From NCBI RefSeq assembly GCF_019703875.1, contig NZ_AP024110.1, forward strand, positions 2,356,001 to 2,420,000: a DNA stretch of 64,000 bases, in the 5' to 3' direction. Shown in pieces: positions 1 to 8,941 of the stretch (the first letter of the stretch is position 1; every line of letters begins with the position of its first letter). This DNA is from Methyloradius palustris. GTDB taxonomy: Bacteria; Pseudomonadota; Gammaproteobacteria; Burkholderiales; Methylophilaceae. The position numbers were made by a program, and so were the translations under genes. The notes below the pieces were generated by a model. It ran no database searches, had not been told where the DNA came from, and was given only the letters and a program-made list of their open reading frames with translations.

Positions 1-257
1 TCCATTTCAACATCTTCGGCAAAACCCACAAGCAAACGCTGCAAGGAACTGGACTGCTTATCAAAGCTCGAAAGCGACATCATTTTGGCCTGTATCGGCT
101 CCCATGCAGGTTGCGGGTACAAAAGCAGGCAGCGATGCGGATGTGCGGTCAACACCAAATGCCCAGCGCATTGCGCCTGCAGGGCGTCACGATGCTTGGC
201 AGGTATTGCCAACCTGCCTTTTGCATCAAGACTTAAAGATGTTGCACCACGAAACAT
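1..257 (-). CDS. mraZ: MraZ, transcriptional regulator of the division/cell-wall cluster (3' part outside window)
   Basis: The minus-strand reading starts MFRGATSLSLDAKGR, followed by IPAKHRD and LVLTAHPHRCLLLYP, the typical N-terminal half of MraZ with its first SpoVT/AbrB-like DNA-binding fold. 85 codons are visible and the frame runs open off position 1. MraZ normally has about 145-150 residues and is the first gene of the dcw cluster, where it represses its own operon, so rsmH and ftsL are expected just outside the window. The start ATG at 255-257 is preceded by AAAGGG about ten bases away. Family identity is clear; nothing can be said about the missing C-terminus. Confidence 0.93.
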   Translation of the reverse strand, partial: MFRGATSLSLDAKGRLAIPAKHRDALQAQCAGHLVLTAHPHRCLLLYPQPAWEPIQAKMMSLSSFDKQSSSLQRLLVGFAEDVEM

Positions 258-392
258 GAAAACCCTTTATTTTTGCGCTATTGAGTTTGGCGGGCGCAAA
301 ACAATTGCTGATTAAAGACGGAGATGAGACCAAACTTTAATCAGCAATTCCCCACAAAAACCCACTTTTCTCCACTTGCACTCACTATAGAT

Positions 393-423
393 AAAAAAAA
401 TGGGCGATGCAAGCCCTTTTTTG
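393..423 (-). terminator. Hairpin with flanking A/T tracts
   Basis: GGGC and GCCC arms around a seven-base loop are flanked by A-rich and T-rich runs, so it could terminate in either direction. It lies between rnpB and mraZ on the minus strand and could end the rnpB transcript before the mraZ promoter. The stem is short, so the call is moderate. Confidence 0.45.
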
Positions 424-739
424 TGATTTTTCCTTTATAGGACAATGACTTAGCTAATTTTTACAATAAATAATTTATCCTTATAAATTAGATAGATAGC
501 CATTTAAGTGAAAGTGGTTTATTAGAACAGCGCTGGAACTGGTTGAATTGGGGTGGCGGGTTCTTGGACACATTGGAAGTTACTTAAAATACGCAGAAAA
601 TTTAAGATTGCAGAATTTTAGATATAAAGCCCGCAACGGCCTCCCCTATTTACTAAGGCGCTGAGCCCGTAAAGGGCTTCACCGCTCCACTAAGCACTAA
701 AGTGCAAAGTGGTAGCGCGAAAGTCGCAAGTAAAGAGTG
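424..739. other. Non-coding spacer between rnpB and mraZ
   Basis: No convincing reading frame is seen. The part next to rnpB (about 655-735) holds several short inverted repeats on the minus strand, including CCACT/AGTGG enclosing GCAC/GTGC and a GCCC/GGGC hairpin. These probably form the 3' processing or termination structures of RNase P RNA. The rest, to about 640, is AT-rich with no recognisable element. Confidence 0.4.
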
Positions 740-1061
740 AAGTGAAGCTGGCCGATAAGCCGGGTTCTGTCGTGGACAGTCATTCATCTAGGCGTATCGT
801 TGCCAATACGCTCGAGCAACCTACCCGCTGGCAGCGCGAACCACGCCTTATTACTTACGTAAAATGCCAGCCTATTTGGTCTTGCTGCGGATGGAGGTTA
901 CCGCGTTTCACCGTAACTAAATACGCTCGTCTCTGTGGCCCTATTCCTCGCCTTATACCTTGCGGCTTTCAACGTACGGCCGTTAGCCGTCATCCCGTTC
1001 TATGCAGCCCGGACTTTCCTCCCCCTGCTTACGCAAGCGGCGACTGTCTAGCCAGCTTCAT
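740..1061 (-). ncRNA. rnpB: RNase P RNA, bacterial type A
   Basis: The catalytic RNA of ribonuclease P, which matures tRNA 5' ends. Read on the minus strand it begins GAAGCTGGCTAGACAGTCGC and contains the conserved P4 core GAGGAAAGTCCGGGCTGC. It ends with ACAGAACCCGGCTTATCGG, the near-invariant 3' element. The 5' and 3' ends are complementary (GAAGCTGGC with GGCCAGCTTC), forming P1. The length of about 320 nt is a little short of the E. coli RNA (377 nt). Ends are set by P1 pairing, so a few bases of uncertainty remain. An open frame on the plus strand across this gene is a by-product. Confidence 0.95.
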
Positions 1062-1065
1062 CTAT

Positions 1066-1071
1066 ATTTTA
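1066..1071 (-). promoter_or_regulatory. Candidate -10 element of rnpB
   Basis: The minus strand reads TAAAAT about five bases before the predicted 5' end of RNase P RNA, in the 50-base gap after pyrC. A good -35 box is not visible at the expected distance, so this is a tentative promoter. Confidence 0.4.
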
Positions 1072-1111
1072 GCACGCCGCACAAACAGCCTTGCTATTAA
1101 AGGCTTGGCGC

Positions 1112-2146
1112 TTATTCAAGCTTCCACTCTATTGATGCGCTGGCACGCAGCGGTACCAACGCATCATCAGGAAAAGGCAAGCTATCAGGCACTTGCCAGT
1201 TTTCTTTCACCAAGGTGATCTTTTCTACATTCCTGGGCAGGCCATAGAAATCAGCGCCATAGAAACTGGCAAAGCCTTCAAGCTTATCCAGCGCACCTGC
1301 AGCTTCAAACGCTTCAGCATACAGCTCAATACCCGCATGGGCGGTGTACATGCCCGCACAACCACAACTGGCTTCCTTAGTCGATTTAGCATGCGGCGCG
1401 CTATCGGTACCCAGAAAGAATTTTGGGCTACCTGAAATAACGGCTTTAACCAGCGCCAACCTGTGCTCTTCGCGCTTGAGCACTGGCAGGCAGTAATGAT
1501 GTGGGCGCATGCCACCAGCGAACATGGCATTACGATTCATTAGTAGGTGATGTGCCGTAATAGTCGCTGCAACATTGCTCGAAGCACCCGCTACGAACTC
1601 AGCAGCTTCGAGCGTTGTGATGTGCTCGAATACCACACGCAAACTAGGGAAACGCGCGATCAGCGGAATCATATTGCGCTCAATAAATACACGCTCGCGG
1701 TCAAACACATCGATATCAGCATCGGTCACTTCTGCATGCACCAGCAATGGCAGGCCCAACTCTTCCATAGCAGCAAGCGCTTCTACGCAATGGCCTATAT
1801 TGGTCACGCCAGAATCCGAATTAGTGGTTGCACCTGCTGGGTAGAGCTTAACGCCATGCACAATACCGCTGGCTTTTGCCAGCCTGATCTCATCCGCAGT
1901 AGTTTTATCAGTGAGGTAAAGCGTCATCAAAGGCTCAAACTTTACCCCTGCTGGCAGTGCATCGAGAATACGCTGGCGATAAGCCTGCGCCTGCGCAGTA
2001 GCAGTCACGGGCGGACGCAAATTGGGCATGACGATGGCACGGCCAAAACGGCGAGCTGTGTCAGGTAATACTGCATGCATGGCTGCGCCATCGCGTAGAT
2101 GCAAATGCCAGTCGTCTGGGCGGGTGATGGTAATTTTATTCGTCAT
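1112..2146 (-). CDS. pyrC: Dihydroorotase, class II
   Basis: Catalyses the reversible cyclisation of N-carbamoyl-aspartate to dihydroorotate in pyrimidine biosynthesis. The N-terminus carries ITRPDDWHLHLRDG, with the HxH zinc ligands and the DWH.HLRDG signature of E. coli-type PyrC. Later motifs are VKLYPAGATTNS (the carbamylated lysine region), LVHAEVTD, TAHHLLMNRN and LGTDSAPH (catalytic Asp). The length of 344 residues is normal. The ATG lies two bases after the rsmI stop codon, so the two genes are co-transcribed and probably translationally coupled. No defect is seen. Confidence 0.97.
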   Translation of the reverse strand: MTNKITITRPDDWHLHLRDGAAMHAVLPDTARRFGRAIVMPNLRPPVTATAQAQAYRQRILDALPAGVKFEPLMTLYLTDKTTADEIRLAKASGIVHGVKLYPAGATTNSDSGVTNIGHCVEALAAMEELGLPLLVHAEVTDADIDVFDRERVFIERNMIPLIARFPSLRVVFEHITTLEAAEFVAGASSNVAATITAHHLLMNRNAMFAGGMRPHHYCLPVLKREEHRLALVKAVISGSPKFFLGTDSAPHAKSTKEASCGCAGMYTAHAGIELYAEAFEAAGALDKLEGFASFYGADFYGLPRNVEKITLVKENWQVPDSLPFPDDALVPLRASASIEWKLE

Positions 2147-2148
2147 CT

Positions 2149-3006
2149 TTATACTTCTTCAGAATCGTTTTTCAGCTTCAGGGCAAACTCATAAATCAGG
2201 TTCTTTTTAACCCCTGTAATCTCCACCGCTAATTTTACCGCTTGTTTCAGTGGCAAGTCTTCCAGCAGCAACTTTAATACGCGTTCAGCCTCATCGCTGA
2301 TTGGTGCCAATTCTTTAATTGGTGCGGCCTCTACGAGCAACACAAATTCACCACGTTGTTGATTAGGATCAGCTTGCAGCCATGCAGCAGCGTCATTAAG
2401 CAAGCAACGGTGAAATGTTTCAAAGGTTTTAGTGAGTTCACGCGCAATGGTCAAACGCTGGTCTGACCCCAATATCAAGGCCATATCAGTAACACTTTCT
2501 ATCACGCGATGTGGCGCTTCGTAAAACACAAGTGTACTGGTCTGCCCTTTTAATGCTTCAAGCGCGTGGCGGCGCTGTGAACCACTGGCTGGCAGAAAAC
2601 CGTAAAAAGTAAAACTGGTATTGGTAATGCCAGAAGCAGAGAGCGCGGCAATCACAGCGCTAGCGCCAGGAATCGGCACGACAGTCACGCCAGCCTCGCG
2701 TAGCAGATCGACTACAATCGCACCTGGATCGCTGATGCCTGGGGTACCAGCATCGGTGACCAAGGCGATTGATTCGCCAGCCTGCAATCTGGCAAGCAGC
2801 AATTCAGCCGATTTATGTTCGTTGTGCTGATGCACGGCCACCAGTTTTTTCTGGATTGCAAAATGGGATAACAGGCCAGACGTATGGCGCGTATCTTCCG
2901 CTGCAATCACATCCACGCTCTTTAATATGTCCAAAGCGCGCAAAGTTATATCTTGCAGATTTCCAATCGGCGTTGCGACAACATATAATGTACCGCTATG
3001 ACTCAA
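2149..3006 (-). CDS. rsmI: 16S rRNA (cytidine1402-2'-O)-methyltransferase RsmI
   Basis: SAM-dependent tetrapyrrole-methylase-fold enzyme that 2'-O-methylates C1402 of 16S rRNA in the decoding site. Motifs: GTLYVVATPIGNLQDIT at the start, AAEDTRHT, LVTDAGTPGISDPG and FYGFLPASGSQR, all characteristic. At 285 residues it is full length. The start must be TTG: an in-frame stop lies two codons upstream, and AAGGTGAG sits just before the TTG. The first codons overlap, on the opposite strand, the start of the lpoA-like gene by nine bases. The rsmI/lpoA divergent arrangement is conserved in many proteobacteria. Confidence 0.96.
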   Translation of the reverse strand: MSHSGTLYVVATPIGNLQDITLRALDILKSVDVIAAEDTRHTSGLLSHFAIQKKLVAVHQHNEHKSAELLLARLQAGESIALVTDAGTPGISDPGAIVVDLLREAGVTVVPIPGASAVIAALSASGITNTSFTFYGFLPASGSQRRHALEALKGQTSTLVFYEAPHRVIESVTDMALILGSDQRLTIARELTKTFETFHRCLLNDAAAWLQADPNQQRGEFVLLVEAAPIKELAPISDEAERVLKLLLEDLPLKQAVKLAVEITGVKKNLIYEFALKLKNDSEEV

Positions 3007-4656
3007 CGTTTACTCACCTTATTCTCAAGCCTGTTTCTGGCTTTCTATTTATTCAATACTGGTATCGGATTAGCAGCGACTGCTGATAAAAAAACTCCAG
3101 AAGTTCTGCTATCAGATGGCCTTAACTGCCTAAAAAAACACGACTTTGCCTGTGCCCAACTCACTCTAGCAAAAATCCCAAGCCAGTCCGCTTACGCAAA
3201 AATACTCGATGGCAGTATTGGGGTTACGCAAAATGATGTTGATCGGGCATTCAGGCTGCTATTGCCTCTGCAGGCTGACAGCACCATCACACCCACAGCA
3301 AGCGCCAGTTTACACGCAAGCCTTGCGCTCGCCTATGAGCAGCAAAGCGATCCATTACGCGCTTTAGAGCAGCGCGTGACTGCAGAAACGTATTTATCAG
3401 ATCCATCCAGCATACAGAACTTGCAGTCGCAAACTTGGCAAGCCCTCACCAAACTATCAAAAGATACTTTGGTTGAAATGCGCGGCGACAGCCTGGATAC
3501 CACCATGCAGGGCTGGATAGACCTAATACTGGCAGCCAATACTTACCCACAAAATGCGCAGAATATTATCAACTGGCGCAATGCCTACCCGGACCACCCG
3601 GCATCACCCACCATTGCAGAAATGCTTATAAGCAAACTATCTATCAACACACCAGCGACCAGCGCTCCATATACAGCAGTGAGCACTAACAATACTGGGC
3701 AGATTGCTTTAATTCTGCCTTATTTAGTGGAATCTTTTTATTCCGCTTCTGATTCAATCGAACGCGGCTTCATGGCTGCGCAAGCTGAAGACAAAGGCAC
3801 TTCAGCAGTAAAAACTTATGGCTCATCGGGCAAGCCTGAAGAAATAACAGCGCTCTACCAACAGGCCATTACTGATGGCGCGCAATACGTCGTAGGGCCG
3901 CTCACCAAAGATGAAGTGAGCGCACTTACCAACACAAATCTTAGCGTTCCGACATTGGTGTTGAACATACCTGAAGGACTGAAACAAGCAAAAAACCAGT
4001 ATGCCTACGGCCTGTCGATTGATAACGAAGCGCAGCAGATTGTTAAAACCGCACGTAGCCTGGGCATGCAAACTGCCACTGTTATACTGGTAGATGACTC
4101 ACTTGAAAACCGCATGACTAAAGCCTTTACCGATGCCTGGACAGCGGATGGCGGCCAAATTAAGTTACAAATGGCAATTAACCCAACGACTGATCTAAAT
4201 ACAATCAAAAGTGACATCAGCACCACACCGTCTGACATGATTTTTCTGGCCGCAACTGCAGAAAATGCGCGTAGCCTGCGCCCTTATTTGGATGCAGCCA
4301 CACCAACATTCAGCCTTTCACACATTTTTGCTGGCATCCCATCTAACCCAGATGATGCGCCACTGACAGGCATTCGCTTTATGGATATGCCCTGGGTGCT
4401 CGATAGCAACCATGACGCATTTCCAGCTTACGTTAAAGCCTCTTCTGAACTAGCCCCTGGTGAATTGCAACGCTGGTTTGCGCTTGGTGTGGATGCCTAC
4501 AAATTAATCACTCTGATTGGGCAACACCCCACACAGACGGTTTCATTCCGCGGCCTGACAGGCCGGGTAAAGCTAGAGCCAACCGGCGAAATATCAAGAG
4601 AATTAGCCATTGCAAGCTTTGGCAAAGACAATATAGTGCTGGAGAAATCACCTTAA
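2998..4656 (+). CDS. lpoA: LppC/LpoA-family penicillin-binding protein activator
   Basis: Outer-envelope activator of the class A peptidoglycan synthase PBP1A in gammaproteobacteria. The 552-residue protein has an N-terminal hydrophobic signal (LLTLFSSLFLAFYLF), a TPR-like helical part to about residue 220 and then a type-1 periplasmic-binding fold (IALILPYLVESFYSASDSIERGF, YVVGPLTKDEVSAL). No lipobox cysteine is visible, so unlike E. coli LpoA it may be exported rather than lipid-anchored. The identity rests on this fold plus synteny with yraN, diaA and dolP downstream and rsmI divergent. No clear ribosome-binding site precedes the ATG. Confidence 0.85.
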   Translation: MTQRLLTLFSSLFLAFYLFNTGIGLAATADKKTPEVLLSDGLNCLKKHDFACAQLTLAKIPSQSAYAKILDGSIGVTQNDVDRAFRLLLPLQADSTITPTASASLHASLALAYEQQSDPLRALEQRVTAETYLSDPSSIQNLQSQTWQALTKLSKDTLVEMRGDSLDTTMQGWIDLILAANTYPQNAQNIINWRNAYPDHPASPTIAEMLISKLSINTPATSAPYTAVSTNNTGQIALILPYLVESFYSASDSIERGFMAAQAEDKGTSAVKTYGSSGKPEEITALYQQAITDGAQYVVGPLTKDEVSALTNTNLSVPTLVLNIPEGLKQAKNQYAYGLSIDNEAQQIVKTARSLGMQTATVILVDDSLENRMTKAFTDAWTADGGQIKLQMAINPTTDLNTIKSDISTTPSDMIFLAATAENARSLRPYLDAATPTFSLSHIFAGIPSNPDDAPLTGIRFMDMPWVLDSNHDAFPAYVKASSELAPGELQRWFALGVDAYKLITLIGQHPTQTVSFRGLTGRVKLEPTGEISRELAIASFGKDNIVLEKSP

Positions 4657-4667
4657 GGTGATGCAAG

Positions 4668-5045
4668 GTGGCCACGCAAAAATTAACAAACCAGCAAGAG
4701 ACGGCAGGCTCACAAGCCGAAAAACTGGCGGCAGTCTATTTGCAAGAGCAAGGCCTAAAACTAGTCACAAGTAATTATCACTGCCGCTTTGGGGAGATAG
4801 ACTTGATCATGCGTGATGATAAAACACTGATATTTGTTGAAGTAAGATTACGCAGCAGCACCTTATTTGGTGGCGCTGCCTATAGCATTAATGCTAGCAA
4901 ACAGAAGAAACTCATCATTACCGCCGAGCATTACTTGCAGCAACACACTGCGGTGGCAAAGCTGGCTTGCCGTTTTGATACGATACTGATGGACAAAACC
5001 AGTGCACAAAATATGCAATGGATACAAAATGCCTTTGATGCCTGA
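4668..5045 (+). CDS. yraN: UPF0102 family endonuclease-like protein YraN
   Basis: Small protein of the restriction-endonuclease-like fold, function unsettled. Typical motifs are GSQAEKLAAVYLQEQGL, NYHCRFGEIDLIMRDD (the GEIDLI core with acidic residues) and LIFVEVRLRSS (the xExR strand). The start is GTG at 4668 with AAGGTG seven bases upstream. It follows the lpoA-like gene by 11 bases in one operon, as in E. coli. At 125 residues the length is normal. Confidence 0.92.
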   Translation: MATQKLTNQQETAGSQAEKLAAVYLQEQGLKLVTSNYHCRFGEIDLIMRDDKTLIFVEVRLRSSTLFGGAAYSINASKQKKLIITAEHYLQQHTAVAKLACRFDTILMDKTSAQNMQWIQNAFDA

Positions 5046-5077
5046 ATACTTTTTAAGAACTTAGCAAACCGAATATT

Positions 5078-5668
5078 TTGAATCTCACAACCCGCATCTC
5101 TAATCATTTCGAGCAAAGTGGCCGCCTCAAACTTGAGTTGGCCGAGCTCATGGCCGCACCCATTGCCAAGGCTGCCGAGATGATTGTGCACGCCCAGTTG
5201 AATGAGAACAAAGTGTTATGTTGCGGCAATGGCGGTGCTGCAGCCAATGCGCAATATTTTGCCTCACGGATGCTCAACCATTACGAGATGGAGCGACCAG
5301 GCCTTGCTGCCATTGCGCTAGGGGCAGATACCATCACGCTGACCACCATCGCCAACCTCGGACACTTCGAGCAGATATTCTCAAAACAGGTGATGGCGCT
5401 TGGCCAGCCTGGCGATATCCTGCTGGCGATGAGCACTAGCGGCAACTCAAAAAATATCCTCAAAGCGATCCACGCTGCCAAAGAACGTAACATGCACATC
5501 ATCGCGCTGACTGGCTCTGATGGCGGCGAGCTGATTGAACTTCTGTCTGATGAGGACATCCATATTGGAGTACCCCACGGCAATGCCTCTCGCGTGCAAG
5601 AGGTGTATGTCTTAATTTTGCATTGTCTGTGTGATGCAATAGATTGTCTTTTACTTGGAGTAAATTAA
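5078..5668 (+). CDS. diaA: DiaA-type SIS protein (DnaA initiator-associating; phosphoheptose-isomerase family)
   Basis: SIS-fold protein. DiaA binds DnaA and promotes orderly initiation at oriC; its paralogue GmhA isomerises sedoheptulose-7-phosphate. The motifs CCGNGGAAANAQYFASRML, ERPGLAAIALGADT, STSGNSKNI and ALTGSDGGEL follow DiaA closely. Where GmhA has a catalytic Glu after the NAQ helix, this protein has none, which favours DiaA. The neighbours (lpoA, yraN, dolP) are those of diaA. The start is TTG at 5078, with no strong ribosome-binding site. Automatic annotation may call it phosphoheptose isomerase. Confidence 0.82.
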   Translation: MNLTTRISNHFEQSGRLKLELAELMAAPIAKAAEMIVHAQLNENKVLCCGNGGAAANAQYFASRMLNHYEMERPGLAAIALGADTITLTTIANLGHFEQIFSKQVMALGQPGDILLAMSTSGNSKNILKAIHAAKERNMHIIALTGSDGGELIELLSDEDIHIGVPHGNASRVQEVYVLILHCLCDAIDCLLLGVN

Positions 5669-6259
5669 ATGCGACTGACGATTAAACTATTGGCTAAAAC
5701 GGTACTTGCTACCGCCATTGCCACCCAACTTTCTGCTTGCTTGCCCGTGATAGTAGGGGGTGCTGCAGTCGGCGGCTCAATGGCAACAGACAGGCGCTCA
5801 TCTGGCACTTACATTGATGACCAAACCATAGAACTTAAGGCCTCAAAAAAGATTGTAGATAATATTGGTGAAGCTAATATTCACCTGAATGTCACCAGTT
5901 ACAATCGCAACCTGTTGCTGACTGGTGAAGTGGGTAGCGAAGAATATAAAGCCAAAGCTGAAACAGTGGCCAAATCCCTGGAAAATGTCAGAAGCATTAC
6001 CAACGAGCTGACCGTTGACGAAAACAGCAAGCTGACCGAGCGTAACAACGATACCTATATCACCTCAAAAGTAAAAACACGCTTGATTAATGCCGATGGC
6101 AAACTGGCCAATTACACTAAAGTAGTCACCGAGGCTGGTGTGGTATATCTCATGGGCTTGGTCACAAAACAAGAAGCTGCGCAGGCCGTACAAATAGCCA
6201 GCGAAACCAGTGGTGTATTAAAAGTGGTGAAAGTCTTTGAATATATCGATGAAAAATAG
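5669..6259 (+). CDS. dolP: BON-domain outer-membrane lipoprotein DolP (YraP)
   Basis: Envelope-integrity lipoprotein. The N-terminus has a signal with lipobox LSAC (Cys at about residue 24) followed by PVIVGGAAVGGSMATDRRS, the hallmark of YraP/DolP. Two BON domains follow (about residues 55-120 and 125-195), with NLLLTGEV and VVYLMGLV as their core strands. The ATG directly abuts the diaA stop codon, indicating translational coupling. At 196 residues it matches the family. Confidence 0.93.
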   Translation: MRLTIKLLAKTVLATAIATQLSACLPVIVGGAAVGGSMATDRRSSGTYIDDQTIELKASKKIVDNIGEANIHLNVTSYNRNLLLTGEVGSEEYKAKAETVAKSLENVRSITNELTVDENSKLTERNNDTYITSKVKTRLINADGKLANYTKVVTEAGVVYLMGLVTKQEAAQAVQIASETSGVLKVVKVFEYIDEK

Positions 6260-6352
6260 AGACTCTGAAATAGAGTGCTTTAGTAGATATTAAGCGCTTA
6301 AAACCTGCTGCTGATATAATTTTAGTTATTTAGTCCTGAATGGCCTGTCATC

Positions 6353-6652
6353 ATGAGCACAACTGTGAACGAAATCATCATTGAAGGTTTAACCCGTGCT
6401 GGCAAGCCTTTCAGGCCAAGTGACTGGGTAGATAGAATGTGTAGCACCTACGCAAGTTTTGGCGCTGATCGCAAACTACGTTACTCACCTTACTTGAAAC
6501 CACGAGTAGTGAATGGTGTGCGCTGCCTTGCAGTAGATTTAAAGCTAAAAGATGTAAATCCAGAGGGCTATGCCCAGCTGATGTATTTCGCGGAAGACAA
6601 TCAGCTGAATGTACTTGATGCCGAAGGTAATAGCATTCCAGTCCCCAAATAA
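6353..6652 (+). CDS. DUF3579 family protein
   Basis: 99-residue protein of the DUF3579 family, found mainly in betaproteobacteria and without known function. Diagnostic stretches are IIIEGLTRAGKPFRPSDW, RKLRYSPYL and VRCLAVDLKL. It is likely cytoplasmic, as there is no signal or membrane segment. It starts 93 bases after dolP and ends at a shared bidirectional hairpin with the convergent tlpA-like gene. Family recognition is good; the role is unknown. Confidence 0.85.
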   Translation: MSTTVNEIIIEGLTRAGKPFRPSDWVDRMCSTYASFGADRKLRYSPYLKPRVVNGVRCLAVDLKLKDVNPEGYAQLMYFAEDNQLNVLDAEGNSIPVPK

Positions 6653-6666
6653 ATAAATCAATAATC

Positions 6667-6696
6667 AAGCCCTGATTAACCGAGCAATCAGGGCTT
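6667..6696. terminator. Bidirectional hairpin between DUF3579 and tlpA-like genes
   Basis: AAGCCCTGATT and AATCAGGGCTT form a perfect 11-bp stem around an eight-base loop. It lies between convergent genes and overlaps the last codons of the minus-strand gene. The T-run is weak in both directions, but position and stem strength favour termination. Confidence 0.65.
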
Positions 6697-7158
6697 AGTT
6701 GCCAACAGTTTTTCAACCTCAGCCTTAGTAATGAGTCCGCGCTTAGTTTTTACTAACTGCCCCTGTGGATTGTAGATATATGTTGTCGGCAACACTTCGG
6801 AACTACCCACCTCTTTAAGTAACTCTGCCTTTTGTGCTGGCTCATCGCCTAATGCAATCGGGTAAGACATCAACATATCATCCACAAAATCAGTCACTTC
6901 TTTGGCATTTTTGTACTCAAAGGCCACGCCTATCACCATTAAATCTTTGTCTTTGTGATGGTCATACAAAGATACGAAATCAGGAATTTCCTCCAAACAT
7001 GGCGGACACCATGTCGCCCAGTAGTTCACCAACACCCATTTACCTTTGTAATCAGAAAGATGGTGAACTTTGCCGGCAGTATCTTTGATGGAAAATGCGG
7101 GAGCTGCTTGCACAAGACTAGTGGACAACAATAAAAGCAGGCTAATCAATATTTTCAT
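6688..7158 (-). CDS. TlpA-like periplasmic thiol:disulfide oxidoreductase
   Basis: Thioredoxin-fold protein exported by a signal peptide (MKILISLLLLLSTSLVQA). The active site WCPPC lies in VLVNYWATWCPPCLEEIPDF at about residues 50-55, and the cis-proline segment is EVLPTTYIY. At 156 residues it is a typical single-domain TlpA/ResA relative, which supplies reductant for periplasmic cysteines, often for cytochrome c maturation. Several c-type cytochromes are encoded in the window, but no ccm genes adjoin, so the substrate is unknown. Confidence 0.88.
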   Translation of the reverse strand: MKILISLLLLLSTSLVQAAPAFSIKDTAGKVHHLSDYKGKWVLVNYWATWCPPCLEEIPDFVSLYDHHKDKDLMVIGVAFEYKNAKEVTDFVDDMLMSYPIALGDEPAQKAELLKEVGSSEVLPTTYIYNPQGQLVKTKRGLITKAEVEKLLATKP

Positions 7159-7338
7159 GGAGTTAGCGTTTCTAGTAATCGGTTATACAAGTAATGATAA
7201 AGACCATTCTTCTGAATATTAGTGCAATACTACGCTGCGATTCAGGGCATTTATCAGTCCAAAGACGACAACCGTATGAGTATCGTGACAAACGGCTCAA
7301 GAGTATTTATTATCAGCACACTAATACGGAGCATGCAA

Positions 7339-8925
7339 ATGCCACTCAGCCTCAAGATTCCCGCTTTGACCGACAAACCTTTGATGATTGCGGAAACCCG
7401 TCCGCAAAAAATCAGCGATTTCCTTGAAAATCTGCCGCTGGCGAATCCATTAAGTGCTGCCACTGCTCTATTTGAAGAAATGGAGATTCTGAATCGTCAG
7501 AAAATAGCATCCGATGTGCGAGTAAAAGCACTAGAACTTTATAGAATCGCAGTTGCAAGCATCAGCGAGATTCTAGCCAGTTATTACTGCAAATCAGGCT
7601 TGCCCTTACCGCCACAAGCCAAGACCTGCGCAGGAGCCGCTGAATCACTGTGGCTAGAGTTAGGCTATGGATACAAGCTGGCGCTGATTGATGAACAAAA
7701 TAAATTATTCAGCCTGAGTAGCGGCAAATCGAATGCACTGATCATTCAACGTGCAATTGAAGCAATGTCTCAATTAGCGCTGGTTTATTACAAAACTTAC
7801 TTTTCTCCACCCAGCAGCTTGTGGAGCGACTTGAACCAACTATATCTGCACGCTGTACATCAATCGCTGCATGAGGTCGAAGTCCCTATTTCGGCTGAAA
7901 ACATGGGTACGATCAGCAATACATTCAAGCAAACATTGCTGGTATCTCTGGCATACCCGCAACACTTGGCACCACTTGATATTAAGCGCGTTTCTGATTA
8001 TGCAGCACGTTATGCCGACCATGCGAGGCTGCAAGATGTAGGCTTGCTAGAGAGCACGGCAGGCATATTTCTAGTCAGTCTGCAATCCGACAAAGCACCT
8101 ATCCCCTACGTGAAAAACGCCAAAGACAAATTAAGTGCGGGTGACGTATTTCTGGTAACTGTCGATCTCGCTCGGGTAATACATAAACATATACAATTAT
8201 TACAATCAGACAGCTTACCAAAGAATAATGACCTGCCGCCTGATGCTAGTGATGCCCGCTACATTGATTTACTGACGCATCTCATCAAACACTGGGGTGC
8301 TTCGCCCAAGCGCGTATTTAACCGCTCTCGTAAAAGTGATGGTGTAAAACTGGGCGTTGGTATTGCAGCAGCCCATTTTTATATTGGTGGTGAACAACAT
8401 GCATCAATACCAGATGCATCCGAAGACAATATTGAGTTATCGGACGACAGGCTTATTTCACCCAAAATTAGCGCTGCGGAATTCACTCTGGGGCATTGGA
8501 TCATCACCAATATCAGTGCAGGCGGTATGGCGCTGAGAAAACCCGTCAATCCGCAAGACAATATCCGAGTAGGCGACATTGTTTCCGTGAAAGAAGACAA
8601 GTCTGCAGGCTGGTCAGTTGGTGTTATTCGCTGGGCGACCAATGATGACCAGGAATATCTGGATGTAGGTGCGCAACTCATTGCACCAACCGCCAAAGCT
8701 ATCGGCATTACTAGAATATCGCCAGCCGTTCATGAACAAGGCCTGCTATTAGCTGAAGTGCCCATGCTCAAGCAACCAGCATCAATCATTGCGCCTAGTG
8801 GTACGTTTGGGCCTGCCAGACTGCTTGATATCGAGGAAGATGGTAAAACAATACGCGTGATGATCACGAAACTGATTGAGCGTACAAGCCGATTCGAACG
8901 CTTTGGATTCAGCGAGATAAGCTAA
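7339..8925 (+). CDS. PilZ-like (possible c-di-GMP effector) protein
   Basis: A 529-residue cytoplasmic protein, mostly helical in its first 380 residues, with no membrane segments. Near the C-terminus NRSRKSDGVKLG and TNISAGGMALR resemble the RxxxR and [DN]xSxxG c-di-GMP contacts of PilZ domains, though the match is degenerate. The start at ATG 7339 is chosen because GGAG lies seven bases upstream; the frame is open further upstream to 7222. It converges with an EAL phosphodiesterase only 16 bases away, which fits a c-di-GMP role. The function is inferred, not established. Confidence 0.65.
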   Translation: MPLSLKIPALTDKPLMIAETRPQKISDFLENLPLANPLSAATALFEEMEILNRQKIASDVRVKALELYRIAVASISEILASYYCKSGLPLPPQAKTCAGAAESLWLELGYGYKLALIDEQNKLFSLSSGKSNALIIQRAIEAMSQLALVYYKTYFSPPSSLWSDLNQLYLHAVHQSLHEVEVPISAENMGTISNTFKQTLLVSLAYPQHLAPLDIKRVSDYAARYADHARLQDVGLLESTAGIFLVSLQSDKAPIPYVKNAKDKLSAGDVFLVTVDLARVIHKHIQLLQSDSLPKNNDLPPDASDARYIDLLTHLIKHWGASPKRVFNRSRKSDGVKLGVGIAAAHFYIGGEQHASIPDASEDNIELSDDRLISPKISAAEFTLGHWIITNISAGGMALRKPVNPQDNIRVGDIVSVKEDKSAGWSVGVIRWATNDDQEYLDVGAQLIAPTAKAIGITRISPAVHEQGLLLAEVPMLKQPASIIAPSGTFGPARLLDIEEDGKTIRVMITKLIERTSRFERFGFSEIS

Positions 8926-8941
8926 GGCTACTCACAAAAAT

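Noticed and set aside
85..315. 76-codon plus-strand ORF
   Set aside because: Antisense to mraZ, whose protein sequence is unmistakable.
709..1218. 169-codon plus-strand ORF
   Set aside because: It is the complement of RNase P RNA; composition and structure are explained by rnpB.
1547..2068. 173-codon plus-strand ORF
   Set aside because: Antisense to pyrC; no family resemblance and no ribosome-binding site.
5078..5668. Phosphoheptose isomerase GmhA of LPS synthesis
   Set aside because: Lacks the catalytic Glu near the NAQ helix and has the genomic context and motifs of DiaA.
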